This document shows positions 1-9,329 of a DNA stretch of 64,000 bases, in pieces (position 1 is the stretch's first letter; each line of letters opens with the position of its first letter). Source of the DNA: Myxococcus dinghuensis (GTDB lineage Bacteria > Myxococcota > Myxococcia > Myxococcales > Myxococcaceae); assembly GCF_024198235.1 (NCBI RefSeq), contig NZ_JAKCFB010000001.1, positions 310,001 through 374,000 on the forward strand, given 5' to 3'. The notes beneath the pieces were generated by a model that was given only the letters and a program-made list of their open reading frames with translations, had not been told where the DNA came from and made no database searches. The translations under genes were made by a program, and so were the position numbers.

Positions 1-747
1 GCGAACACGAACGGCGGCGCGGCCTTCCGCCAGTGGTACCGCGACGTGGCCAACGTCAACAAGACGGTGGTGACCACGCTGACGCTGAACCTCCAGAAGC
101 CGGTGCCCACGGGCCAGTCCGGCACGTACGTGTTCGACACCGAGTACTTCTTCCCGCTGGACGGCAAGGGGTGGATCGCCACCGGCAACGAGCAGACGCG
201 CCAGGCCAACGACGGCAAGCCCCACAACTTCAGCTTCACCAGCGAGGTCCGTTACTGGTTCCAGTACAAGGGCGGCGAGACGCTCACCTTCCGCGGCGAC
301 GACGACGTGTGGGTGTTCATCAACGGCAAGCTCGCCCTCGACCTGGGCGGCGTGCACGGCCCGGCGAGCGGCACGGTCAACGTCTCCAACCAGGCCACGG
401 CGCTCGGCCTGAAGCTCAACGGCATCTACGAGGCGGTGGTGTTCCAGGCGGAGCGCCACACGTCGGGCTCCTCGTACCGGCTGACGCTCGGCAACTTCAG
501 CACCGAGACGACGGTGTGCCGCGCCACCTGCGGCAACGCCGTGGTCGACCAGGGCGAGGAGTGCGACGACGGCATCAACGCCGGTGGCTACAACAAGTGC
601 GCCCCGGGTTGCGTCAACGGCCCGCGCTGCGGCGACGGTCGCATCCAGCCGCGCTCGTCGACGCCGGGCGACGTCGAGGAGTGCGACGACGGCAACACCC
701 GCAACGGCGACGGCTGCAGCTCGACCTGCGAGGTCGAGATCGGCTGA
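1..747 (+). CDS. Fibro-slime domain protein with C-terminal disulfide repeats (5' truncated)
   Basis: The frame is open from the first base, so the N terminus lies outside the window. The visible part begins with a WYRDV stretch and continues through GDDDVWVFINGKLALDLGG and GVHGPASG, the hallmark of the fibro-slime/PA14-like beta-sandwich domain (about residues 10-170). It ends with two Cys-rich units containing CGNAVVDQGEECDDG and EECDDGNTRNGDGC, the disulfide repeat typical of myxobacterial secreted proteins. Known family members are extracellular or surface proteins, probably carbohydrate- or matrix-binding. I infer an exported adhesin-like or matrix protein. No catalytic residues are evident. 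A GTG at base 46 could be called as a start, but the conserved residues before it show the gene extends upstream. Confidence 0.85.
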   Translation, partial: ANTNGGAAFRQWYRDVANVNKTVVTTLTLNLQKPVPTGQSGTYVFDTEYFFPLDGKGWIATGNEQTRQANDGKPHNFSFTSEVRYWFQYKGGETLTFRGDDDVWVFINGKLALDLGGVHGPASGTVNVSNQATALGLKLNGIYEAVVFQAERHTSGSSYRLTLGNFSTETTVCRATCGNAVVDQGEECDDGINAGGYNKCAPGCVNGPRCGDGRIQPRSSTPGDVEECDDGNTRNGDGCSSTCEVEIG

Positions 748-763
748 GCCGGTGGTTCCCGGA

Positions 764-793
764 CCGCCCCGCGCCCGGACAGGGCCGGGGCGG
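764..793 (+). terminator. GC-rich hairpin after the fibro-slime gene
   Basis: A perfect 8-bp inverted repeat (CCGCCCCG / CGGGGCGG) with a further GCCC/GGGC pairing inside lies 17 bases after the stop codon of the fibro-slime gene. There is no T-run after it, so it is only terminator-like; it may work with Rho or merely protect the 3' end. Confidence 0.35.
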
Positions 794-929
794 CTCCGGA
801 GCAGGAGCCCGCACCCAGGCGTGAATCAGGCCCTGGGTAGCGGGTGACCGCGAACGGCAGGAGGGCAGGCGGCCTGGCTTCGTCCCGGGCTGCGTGCCCG
901 GAGCCGTCTGGTATCTTCCGCGCGACTCC

Positions 930-2384
930 ATGGCGTCCCTCCTCCCGTCGCGCGTGTCGTTGCTCCTGTCGCTGCTGCTGGCGCTCCCCGTCAGCGCGGC
1001 GGCGACGCGGGAGGCGCTGCCCGCGGTCGACGAGGTGATGGCGGTGCTGCGCCGGGTGGAGACCGCCCGCGTGCGGGGCACGTCGCGCGCGCTCGACAGC
1101 GAGTTCGAGGAGCAGGGCCGCGCGCGCCCGAGGGACGCGATGCCGCGCATCTACCGCGCGTGGCTCGCCTTCCCGGCGGACAGTTGCTGGAACGAGCTCA
1201 AGGCGCTCTCCACGCTGTACCCGGAGAACCCCTGGACCCACCTGGGCATGGGGCTCATCTACATCCGCTGGGGCCTGCTGAAGGAGGCGGCCGGACCGCT
1301 GGCCACCGCGTCGCGCCTGTCGCCGGGGTTCGCGCCCGCGCTGTGGGCGGAGGGGCTGTTGCTCCAGGCGGAGGGCAAGCCGGCGGAGGCGGAGGCGCGG
1401 CTGCGCGCGGCGCTGTCGACGTTGGACGCGGCCCAGGTCCACACGGCGCTGGGCCTGTTGCTGGCGCCGCTGCCGGGGCGCGAGGTGGAGGCGCGCGCGG
1501 AGCTGACGCGCGCCGTGGAGGCCTGGCCGGAGCAGCCCGAGGCGCTGCGCAGGCTGGCCGCGCTGGCCCACGCGGCGAAGGACGTGCGCGCCGCCGCCAC
1601 CGCGGGCGAGAAGCTGGTCTCCCTCAAGCCCTCGGACCGGGAGGCGCACCGCGCGCAGGCGGACCTGTGGCTGGCGGCCTCGGAGCGCGAGAAGGCCGCC
1701 GCCTCGCTGGAGCGCTACGTGGAGCTGGGCGGCGCGGACCCGGCGCCCCTGGCCGTGCGCGCCCGCGTCTACGCGGAGCTGGGCCGGGCGGCCGACGAGG
1801 AGAGGGCCCTGACGCGGCTCATCGAGGTGGAGCTGAAGGACCCGGAGCCCCTGCTGCGGCTGGCCGAACTGGCCGAGGCCCGCGCGGACGCCGCCGCCAC
1901 CGAGGCCTTCCTGGTCCAGGCCTCCGAGCGCGCCCCCGAGCGCTCCGACATCCACGTGCGCCGCGCGCGGCTGTGCGTGAAGCAGGAGCGCTGGCAGGAC
2001 GCGCTGGTGTCCTACCGCGCGGCGCTCGCGGCCCCGGAGCGCAAGGTGCCGGAGGCCCCGGCGGAGACGGAGGCGCTCGTGAAGCGCTTCCGGCTGCCGG
2101 CCACGCCGGCGAAGGGAACGGCGGACAAGCTCTACAACCGCGTGTCGCTGGGGCTGGTGGCCCTCTACATGGAGCGGCTGAAGGAGGTGCCGGACCTCAA
2201 GGGCAACCTCAAGCTGCAGGTCCAGGTGGACGAGTCGGGGCGCGCCACCCGGGTGTCCGTGCTCTACGACAGCCTGAGGGATCCGCTCATCGCGGGCCAC
2301 GCGTACTTCGCCTTCATGGACGCGGAGTACCCGCCCGGACGGGACGAGCCCGTCTTCCAGTACGTCTTCCGGCCTCCGAAGTAG
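930..2384 (+). CDS. TPR-repeat exported protein with TonB-C-like end
   Basis: This 484-aa protein starts at the ATG at 930, which gives a signal peptide (MASLLPSRVSLLLSLLLA then PVSAAA). An in-frame GTG 36 bases upstream would put twelve residues before it and is less likely. The body is a series of Ala/Leu-rich helical hairpins typical of tetratricopeptide repeats (about residues 90-390), which mediate protein-protein contacts. The last 80 residues (KLQVQVDESGRATRVSVLYD and on to the end) resemble the TonB C-terminal fold found in many myxobacterial periplasmic proteins. I infer a periplasmic scaffold; the partner is unknown. The next gene is convergent and ends 24 bases away. Confidence 0.7.
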   Translation: MASLLPSRVSLLLSLLLALPVSAAATREALPAVDEVMAVLRRVETARVRGTSRALDSEFEEQGRARPRDAMPRIYRAWLAFPADSCWNELKALSTLYPENPWTHLGMGLIYIRWGLLKEAAGPLATASRLSPGFAPALWAEGLLLQAEGKPAEAEARLRAALSTLDAAQVHTALGLLLAPLPGREVEARAELTRAVEAWPEQPEALRRLAALAHAAKDVRAAATAGEKLVSLKPSDREAHRAQADLWLAASEREKAAASLERYVELGGADPAPLAVRARVYAELGRAADEERALTRLIEVELKDPEPLLRLAELAEARADAAATEAFLVQASERAPERSDIHVRRARLCVKQERWQDALVSYRAALAAPERKVPEAPAETEALVKRFRLPATPAKGTADKLYNRVSLGLVALYMERLKEVPDLKGNLKLQVQVDESGRATRVSVLYDSLRDPLIAGHAYFAFMDAEYPPGRDEPVFQYVFRPPK

Positions 2385-2408
2385 TCCGGGCGGGGCGCCG
2401 CGCGTGCG

Positions 2409-3110
2409 TCAGTCGTTCGACGAGTCGCCGCTACCGCCGTAGCCGCGCAGCTTCTCGAACCGCGCGTGGGCGTCGCGCTCCTCGCGGGCGCGCGTGTCCA
2501 CCGCGCGCTGGGCCTCCTCCGTCTGGCGCTGGGCGTCGGCGACCGCGGCCAGGAACTCGCTCTCCGACAGGTCCTTGGCGCGCACGTCGTCGCTGTCCTT
2601 CATCGTCCGCATCTCGGCCTGGCGCAGGCGCGCGTTGGCCAGGTCCAGCTCGCGCTCGCGCAACTGCTTCTCCGCCTTCCTCGTCTCGATGGCGCGCTCG
2701 CGCCACTGCACCTCCGCCTGGGCGGCGGAGTACTGCGTCTCCCGGTGCTTCAGCCCGGAGTTCGCCTCGTCGATGCCCGGCTTCCGGCCGGTGGCCTGGG
2801 CGGCCTCGACGGCGCTCTTGCTCGCCTCCATGGAGTGCTTGGCCGCCTCCGACTGCTGCTTCGCGACGGTGACCTCCCGCTCCGCGTCCTTCACCGCGAC
2901 ATCGGCCCGGGTCACCGCGTCCTGGGCCCGGGTGCGCTCCGCCTGCGCGTCGCGGACGCCGCCGAGTTGCTCCTCGGGGACGCGCGCCAGCCACGACTCG
3001 TCGACCTGGGCCTTGGAGGACTTCGACGTGCTGCTGCACCCGCCGAGTACCGACAGGGCCGTGCCCAGCACCACACCCGCGAGTACCCGGTGCCTCGTTG
3101 CCTGGAACAT
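2409..3110 (-). CDS. Coiled-coil lipoprotein
   Basis: This 233-aa protein begins at an ATG preceded by AGAGGAG, which decides the start over an upstream in-frame ATG. Its lipoprotein signal ends in LGGC (Cys at about residue 24), so it should be lipid-anchored in the envelope. The rest is almost entirely charged alpha-helix with heptad-like Ala/Glu/Arg/Lys patterns, ending in a short GYGGSGDSSND tail. There are no catalytic motifs. Similar coiled-coil lipoproteins often act as envelope spacers or as accessories to secretion and efflux, but nothing here identifies a role. The gene stands alone between a convergent TPR gene and a co-directional methyltransferase. Confidence 0.7.
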   Translation of the reverse strand: MFQATRHRVLAGVVLGTALSVLGGCSSTSKSSKAQVDESWLARVPEEQLGGVRDAQAERTRAQDAVTRADVAVKDAEREVTVAKQQSEAAKHSMEASKSAVEAAQATGRKPGIDEANSGLKHRETQYSAAQAEVQWRERAIETRKAEKQLRERELDLANARLRQAEMRTMKDSDDVRAKDLSESEFLAAVADAQRQTEEAQRAVDTRAREERDAHARFEKLRGYGGSGDSSND

Positions 3111-3272
3111 GTTCGCTCCTCTCCGTGTCCGTTTCGGAACCATGCTTGCCCTTGACGGTAGGCACGGCGTTGGACCGGAGCAGCCGGCACGCGCCGCCCC
3201 CGAGCGGGCCCTCGGCGGGGGGGCGGGCGAGGGCCATCCCCTCCCGGCTGGCCGGACGATGGGCGGGCGTGC

Positions 3273-4082
3273 TCAGCGCTTCTCGAACATGACGGCGTAG
3301 AACTCGATGCCGATGCCCTCGCGGTCCTCCTCGGTGATGTGCCCTTCGGGCAGGCCGAGGAACTCGCGCACCGTCCTCACGCCCCCGGCGACGGGCGTCC
3401 AGGGCGCGCACAGCTCCAGGTACTCGGGCAGGGAGTAGAGCGAGAACGTCTCGCCCATCTTCTGGAACATGCCCACGAACTCCTCCCACCTCGGCGTCGT
3501 CAGGCCCGGCGCCTTCGTCTCGAACGTGGCCAACAGCTTCGAGCCCGGCGCGGCCCAGTCGTACAGCGCCCGGAAGAACCGCCGGTTCTCCTCGGTGGCG
3601 AGGAACACGGTGATGCCGTTGGCGCCGAAGGCCACGCGGCGCTCACCCCCGAGGAAGGCCTCGACGTCCGGCCGGCGCAGGAAGTCGCCCGCGGCGCGGA
3701 TGTCGCATTCCAGGTAGCGGGTGTCGGGGTGATGGGCCAGGAGCTGCTGTCCGGTGGCGATGGTGAGCGGGTTGATGTCGCTGTAGAGCACCTTCACCCC
3801 GGGCAGCACGGCGTGCACGTGGTCCTCCGTGGGGAGCCCGGACGCGAAGTCCACCCAGTGGTGGTAGCCATCCCGCGCCACCTGTTGCGCGGCGGCGCGC
3901 AGGCAGTCGCGCAGCATGCGCACCCACTTCCGCGTGGAGGGGACGAGCGAGAACATGTACTCGGCGGCCTGCCGGTCCGCCTCGAAGTGGTGCGTGCCGC
4001 CCAGCGTGTAGTCGTAGATGCGGGCCGCGTCGGGGACGTTGGGGTCGACGCCGGGGATTCGGGCCAGGTCGGGTGCGGTCAT
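3273..4082 (-). CDS. SAM-dependent methyltransferase, DUF574 (Methyltransf_19) type
   Basis: This 269-aa protein starts at an ATG with a good GGAGG ribosome site about eight bases upstream. The opening (IPGVDPNVPDAARIYDYTLGG, with THHFEADR following) is the signature of the Methyltransf_19/DUF574 family. A Rossmann fold follows: WVDFASGLPTEDHVHAV (SAM-binding loop), VLYSDINPL (acidic residue after strand 2) and a C-terminal helical part. Family members are presumed SAM-dependent methyltransferases, abundant in actinomycetes; the substrates are unknown. The co-directional kelch gene upstream ends 32 bases before it, so the two may be cotranscribed. The family assignment is firm, the substrate unknown. 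Confidence 0.85.
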   Translation of the reverse strand: MTAPDLARIPGVDPNVPDAARIYDYTLGGTHHFEADRQAAEYMFSLVPSTRKWVRMLRDCLRAAAQQVARDGYHHWVDFASGLPTEDHVHAVLPGVKVLYSDINPLTIATGQQLLAHHPDTRYLECDIRAAGDFLRRPDVEAFLGGERRVAFGANGITVFLATEENRRFFRALYDWAAPGSKLLATFETKAPGLTTPRWEEFVGMFQKMGETFSLYSLPEYLELCAPWTPVAGGVRTVREFLGLPEGHITEEDREGIGIEFYAVMFEKR

Positions 4083-4114
4083 CAAGATACCTCCAGGGGT
4101 GGGGGAAGGGGACT

Positions 4115-5263
4115 TCAGGGGCGCCAGACCTCGGACGTCGTCTCGGGCATGGCGTCCGGCCTGGGGCGGGAGACGCCCACGACGAGGAACGCGCCGTCCC
4201 CCAGCCGGACGAGGTGATGGCCCGCGCGACCGACGGCCATCGGCATGCCGGGGCTCCACGCGCCCGTGGCCGGGTCCCACAGCTCCACCGTGGGGAGGGC
4301 GTCGAACGACGGGCCGGTGCCCAGGCCTCCGGACACGGCGGCCCGTCCATCCGGGAGCGCGGTGAGCGTGAAGCTGGAGCGACCGACGGCCAGGCTCCCC
4401 GTCGCGCTCCACGTCTCCGCGCGCGGGTCCCAGACCTCCGCGCTGGTGAGGACCTGTCCCTGGTGCCAGCCGCCCACGACGAGGACGCGCCCGTCGGCCA
4501 GCGTCACGCCCGCCGCGTCGTCCCGGACCTCGGTGAGGGGATGCGGCGTCGTGCGCCACGCGCGGCCCGCGGGCTCCCAGACCTCCGTGCTGACGTCGAG
4601 CGGCGGGGCCAGGTGCACCCCGTCGATGACGGCGAAGCCGAAGCCGTTGTCGCGTCCGCCCGCGATGACCACGCGCCCACCGCTGACGCAGACGGGGCCG
4701 GGGTGGAAGATGCGCTGCGTCTGTCCCGCGGGCTCCCACGCGCTCGAGCCCGGGCGCAGCAGCTCCGCCCGCGTGCCGCGCGACAGGTCGTCGTCAGGGT
4801 CCGAGCCGAGCACGAGGACCGCGCCATCCGGCAGCGCCACGGCCAGCGGGCGCGAGCGCGCGGCGATGAGCGGCGGGCCCTCGGTGAAGCGCCGGGACTC
4901 GGGGTCGAAGAACACCGTCGAGCCCAGCTCGGTGACCTGCATGTCCCGCCCGCCGACGAGCAGCACGCGCCCGTCCGGCAGCGCCACCGCGGCGTGGTCC
5001 TGGCGCGGGGCGGGCAGGGCGGGCAGCTCCAGCCACTCCTCGCGCGCGGTGTCCCAGAACGCCGCGCCCGCGGAGGTGCGGGAGGTGGTGCCCCCGCCCT
5101 CCGGGTGCCAGCCCTGCCCGCCCGCGAGCAGCGCCCCGCCGGGGACCGGCGTGAGGGTGTACTGGTCGAGCCAGGCGCCCGCGTAGGGCACGCGTCTGCG
5201 GGCGGTGGAAGAGGGGCCTCGGGTCATCGCGCCATCGTACGCGCCACCCGGTGGCTTCCGCAT
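4115..5263 (-). CDS. Kelch-repeat beta-propeller protein
   Basis: The protein is up to 382 aa and made of about six kelch blades, each with a LPDGRVLLVGG-like strand and a following aromatic strand (for example ALPDGAVLVLG, TLADGRVLVVGGW, ALPDGRAAVSGGLG). These form a galactose-oxidase-like beta-propeller without visible copper-binding residues. No signal peptide or membrane segment is seen, so it is predicted cytoplasmic and protein-binding. Two starts are possible: the ATG at 5263, or the ATG at 5227 giving 370 aa; neither has a strong ribosome site. The gene lies just upstream of the methyltransferase and may be coexpressed with it. Confidence 0.75.
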   Translation of the reverse strand: MRKPPGGAYDGAMTRGPSSTARRRVPYAGAWLDQYTLTPVPGGALLAGGQGWHPEGGGTTSRTSAGAAFWDTAREEWLELPALPAPRQDHAAVALPDGRVLLVGGRDMQVTELGSTVFFDPESRRFTEGPPLIAARSRPLAVALPDGAVLVLGSDPDDDLSRGTRAELLRPGSSAWEPAGQTQRIFHPGPVCVSGGRVVIAGGRDNGFGFAVIDGVHLAPPLDVSTEVWEPAGRAWRTTPHPLTEVRDDAAGVTLADGRVLVVGGWHQGQVLTSAEVWDPRAETWSATGSLAVGRSSFTLTALPDGRAAVSGGLGTGPSFDALPTVELWDPATGAWSPGMPMAVGRAGHHLVRLGDGAFLVVGVSRPRPDAMPETTSEVWRP

Positions 5264-5318
5264 CCGGAAGACCGCTGATGCGTGCGGCCGGCGGCCACGA
5301 GGTCCGGCCGGGGTGGGC

Positions 5319-6347
5319 CTACTTCGCCTTGCCGAACTCGCGGCTGGCGATGACGCCCTGGACCTCCGCGAGCGCGCGGGCGCCGGAGGCGGACTCGAGC
5401 GCCTTCTCCGCGATGGCCTGCACCTGGCGCTTGGCCTCGGCCAGCTCCGTCTGGAGCGCCTGGATGCTCTGGGCCTGCTTGGTGGCGGTGTCCTTGAGCG
5501 AGGCGATCTCCATGCCCGCCACGCGCTGGGCCGTCTCCGCGTCCTTGGTGGCGAGCGTCAACTTCAGCTCCCAGTCGGACTTCACCCGGTTGCCGACGAT
5601 GGCGGACGCCGTGTCCGTCTCCTTCTTCAGCACCTGCGGGAACTCCGCCACCTGCTTGCGCAGGTCCTCCAGCTCCTTCTCCCGCAGCTTCAGCGCGTCC
5701 TCGCGCGTGGCCCAGTCCTTCTCCAGCTTCTCCTTGCGGTCGCGCTCGGCGGCGGCCTGCACGCGCAGCCCCTCCGCGAAGGCGTCCTGCTCCTTCTTGC
5801 GCTGGTTCTGGGTGTCGTAGGCGTACTGCTCCTCCGCGCGGCGGCGGGTCACCTCGGCGGTCTCCCGTTCGGCGGACAGGTCCGCGTCCGCGCGCTCGCG
5901 CCGCTCGGCGATGTCCTCCTGCAACTGCTCCATCTCCGCCTGCAGGTCCGCCTTGCGCTTGTCGTACTCGGCCACGAGCACGTCCACGGCGCTGGCGGCC
6001 ACGTCGCGGCCGTGCAGGTCCGCCAGCTCCTGCGTCTTGAGCTGGATGGCCTCGTCCAACTGCTTCATCTCCTCGACGAGGGCGACGACCTGCTCGTTGA
6101 TGCCGGCCAGCGTGCGGTTGATGGTGAGGCCCGCCTCGGTGACCTTCTTCACCGCGGACTCGGCGGACAGGGTGGAGACCTCCGCCAGGACGCTCTTGGC
6201 GTGGGTGTCGCGCGCCTCCTGCTCCTTGGCGGGCACCACGGGCTTGTTGCGGGCCTTGCGCGCCAGGTCCTCGAAGGCGGCCTTGGTGGCCTCCGACGAA
6301 CGGTTGCGGGAGGCGGACTTGCGGGTGGAAACGGACCGAGAAGCCAT
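5319..6347 (-). CDS. Long coiled-coil protein
   Basis: This 342-aa protein starts at MASRSVSTRKSASRN, with GGAGC seven bases upstream. After a basic Ser/Arg-rich N terminus, nearly the whole chain (about residues 20-335) is charged helix with heptad periodicity, for example EEMKQLDEAIQLKTQELADL and EKLEKDWATREDALKLREKE. There is no signal peptide, membrane segment or catalytic motif, so I infer a cytoplasmic filament- or scaffold-type protein. The stop is followed 55 bases later by the start region of the kelch gene on the same strand. Its start is divergent from asnS. Family not recognised. Confidence 0.7.
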   Translation of the reverse strand: MASRSVSTRKSASRNRSSEATKAAFEDLARKARNKPVVPAKEQEARDTHAKSVLAEVSTLSAESAVKKVTEAGLTINRTLAGINEQVVALVEEMKQLDEAIQLKTQELADLHGRDVAASAVDVLVAEYDKRKADLQAEMEQLQEDIAERRERADADLSAERETAEVTRRRAEEQYAYDTQNQRKKEQDAFAEGLRVQAAAERDRKEKLEKDWATREDALKLREKELEDLRKQVAEFPQVLKKETDTASAIVGNRVKSDWELKLTLATKDAETAQRVAGMEIASLKDTATKQAQSIQALQTELAEAKRQVQAIAEKALESASGARALAEVQGVIASREFGKAK

Positions 6348-6609
6348 GTGACGCTCCAGGTAGGAAATGGCCACGGCGGGCCGGGAGGCCCACGAATGAC
6401 GTGGCGGTGGTGTGGGATTCGATGGCCCCCTTCCGGGCGACCATGAGAGCAAGATACCTGTGGGGTCTGACATGGTTGGCCGGTTTCCGGGCCTCCGGGC
6501 GGGGGCCTGGATGGGGGTGGGCGGACCCCGGGAGGCAACACCGGGCTTGTCCTCGGGGCGCCCGCCCGGCTAACTCCGCCGTCCAGAATCCGCTCAAGGG
6601 AGAGCGTCA

Positions 6610-8010
<1,401 letters not shown>

Positions 8011-8027
8011 ACGTGCCGCCGGACACA

Positions 8028-8079
8028 ATCCCTGGCGCCCCGCGGCTGTGACGCGGGCGTCAGGGATTTCTTATTATTT
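8028..8079 (+). terminator. Rho-independent terminator of asnS
   Basis: The arms ATCCCTGGCGC (8028-8038) and GCGTCAGGGAT (8057-8067) pair over 11 bp with one G-U wobble, and an inner CCGCG/CGCGG extends the stem. The AT-rich tail TTTCTTATTATTT follows directly. This is a textbook intrinsic terminator and the clearest one in the window. The AT-rich stretch continues to about 8100 and may also hold the promoter of the PhoX-like gene. Confidence 0.85.
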
Positions 8080-8143
8080 CGTGATTTGCGGTCAAATCCG
8101 ACTAGGCGGCTAATGCCAGGCCTCTCGCAGAGGAGGTGCCTGG

Positions 8144-9316
8144 ATGCGTCTGGACCGTCGTGACTTCCTACGTCTCTCCGCGCTGGGTGGGGGGACGTTG
8201 GCGTTGGGGCCCGGGTTCTGGAGGGCGGCGTACGCCGCGCCGGCGGAGCCGGGGCCGGGGCCGTATGGGGCCCTCTCGGGGACCGCGGATGCCAATGGGG
8301 TGAGGCTGCCCGCGGGCTTCGCGTCGCGCATCGTCGCCCGCTCGGGGCAGGTGGTGGCCGGGACGGGCTACACGTGGCACGCCGCGCCGGATGGTGGCGC
8401 GTGCTTCGCGTTGTCGGACGGGGGATGGGTGTACACGTCCAACAGCGAGGTGTCGTCGGGAGGAGGCACGGGGGCGCTGCGCTTCGACGGTAGCGGCGCG
8501 GTGGTGGGCGCGTACCGCATCCTCTCCAGCACGCGCAGCAACTGCGCGGGAGGGCCCACGCCCTGGGGCACGTGGTTGTCGTGCGAGGAGTACAGCGGAG
8601 GACGGGTCTGGGAGTGTGATCCGACGCAGGCCTCGCAGGGCGTGGTGCGCGGCGCGATGGGGACCTTCTCCCACGAGGCGGTGGCGGCGGACCCCGGCGG
8701 GCTGAGGCTGTACCTGACGGAGGACAGCACCAGCGGGCGCTTCTATCGCTTCACGCCGTCCGCCTGGCCCTCGCTGGGCGCGGGCACCCTGGAGGCGGCG
8801 AAGGTGAACGGGGACCCGCTGGCGGGCACGGCGACGCTGACCTGGGTGACGTGCGCGGCGACCAGCCCCGCGTCGCAGCAGTCCTCCGTGGCGTCGAGGA
8901 CCACCGTGTTCAACGGCGGCGAGGGCTGCTGGTTCGACAGCGGCGTCGTCTACTTCACGACCAAGGGTGACAACCGCGTGTGGGCCCACACGCCCGCGAC
9001 GGGGGCGCTCGAGGTCATCTACGACGCGAGCCTGTTCGCCGACTCTCCGCTGACCGGAGTGGACAACGTCACGGTGTCCCGCTCCGGGGACCTCTTCGTC
9101 GCGGAGGACGGGGGGAACCTCGAAATCTGCCTCATCACCCCGGGGCCGCAGCGGGTGGTCGCGCCGTTCCTCCGGCTGTCGGGGCACTCCAGCTCCGAAA
9201 TCACCGGGCCGGCGTTCAGCCCGGACGGGCGGCGGCTGTACTTCAGCTCGCAGCGCGGCACGTCCGGGTCGAGCAGCGGCGGCATCACCTTCGAGGTGAG
9301 CGGCCCGTTCCGCTGA
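8144..9316 (+). CDS. PhoX-family (DUF839) Tat-exported phosphatase-like protein
   Basis: This 390-aa protein opens with a twin-arginine signal (MRLDRRDFLRLSALGGG), so it should be exported folded by the Tat system, as PhoX enzymes are. The body reads as a beta-propeller: YTSNSEVSSGGGTGALRF, TPWGTWLSCEEY (Cys-Glu-Glu motif of PhoX), GTFSHEAVAADP, LTEDSTSGRFYRF and VSRSGDLFVAEDGGN. PhoX is a Ca/Fe-dependent alkaline phosphatase; the CEE and EDS motifs are consistent with its metal site. This protein is shorter than classical PhoX (about 600 aa), so it may be a subfamily with a different substrate. A GAGGAGGTG stretch upstream provides the ribosome site. It is convergent with the next gene, 13 bases away. 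Confidence 0.85.
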   Translation: MRLDRRDFLRLSALGGGTLALGPGFWRAAYAAPAEPGPGPYGALSGTADANGVRLPAGFASRIVARSGQVVAGTGYTWHAAPDGGACFALSDGGWVYTSNSEVSSGGGTGALRFDGSGAVVGAYRILSSTRSNCAGGPTPWGTWLSCEEYSGGRVWECDPTQASQGVVRGAMGTFSHEAVAADPGGLRLYLTEDSTSGRFYRFTPSAWPSLGAGTLEAAKVNGDPLAGTATLTWVTCAATSPASQQSSVASRTTVFNGGEGCWFDSGVVYFTTKGDNRVWAHTPATGALEVIYDASLFADSPLTGVDNVTVSRSGDLFVAEDGGNLEICLITPGPQRVVAPFLRLSGHSSSEITGPAFSPDGRRLYFSSQRGTSGSSSGGITFEVSGPFR

Positions 9317-9329
9317 CGGAGGCGGGCGC

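Noticed and set aside
588-2300. Long minus-strand open frame opposite the TPR gene
   Set aside because: Arg/Gly-rich composition with no family motifs; an expected shadow of a GC-rich gene on the other strand.
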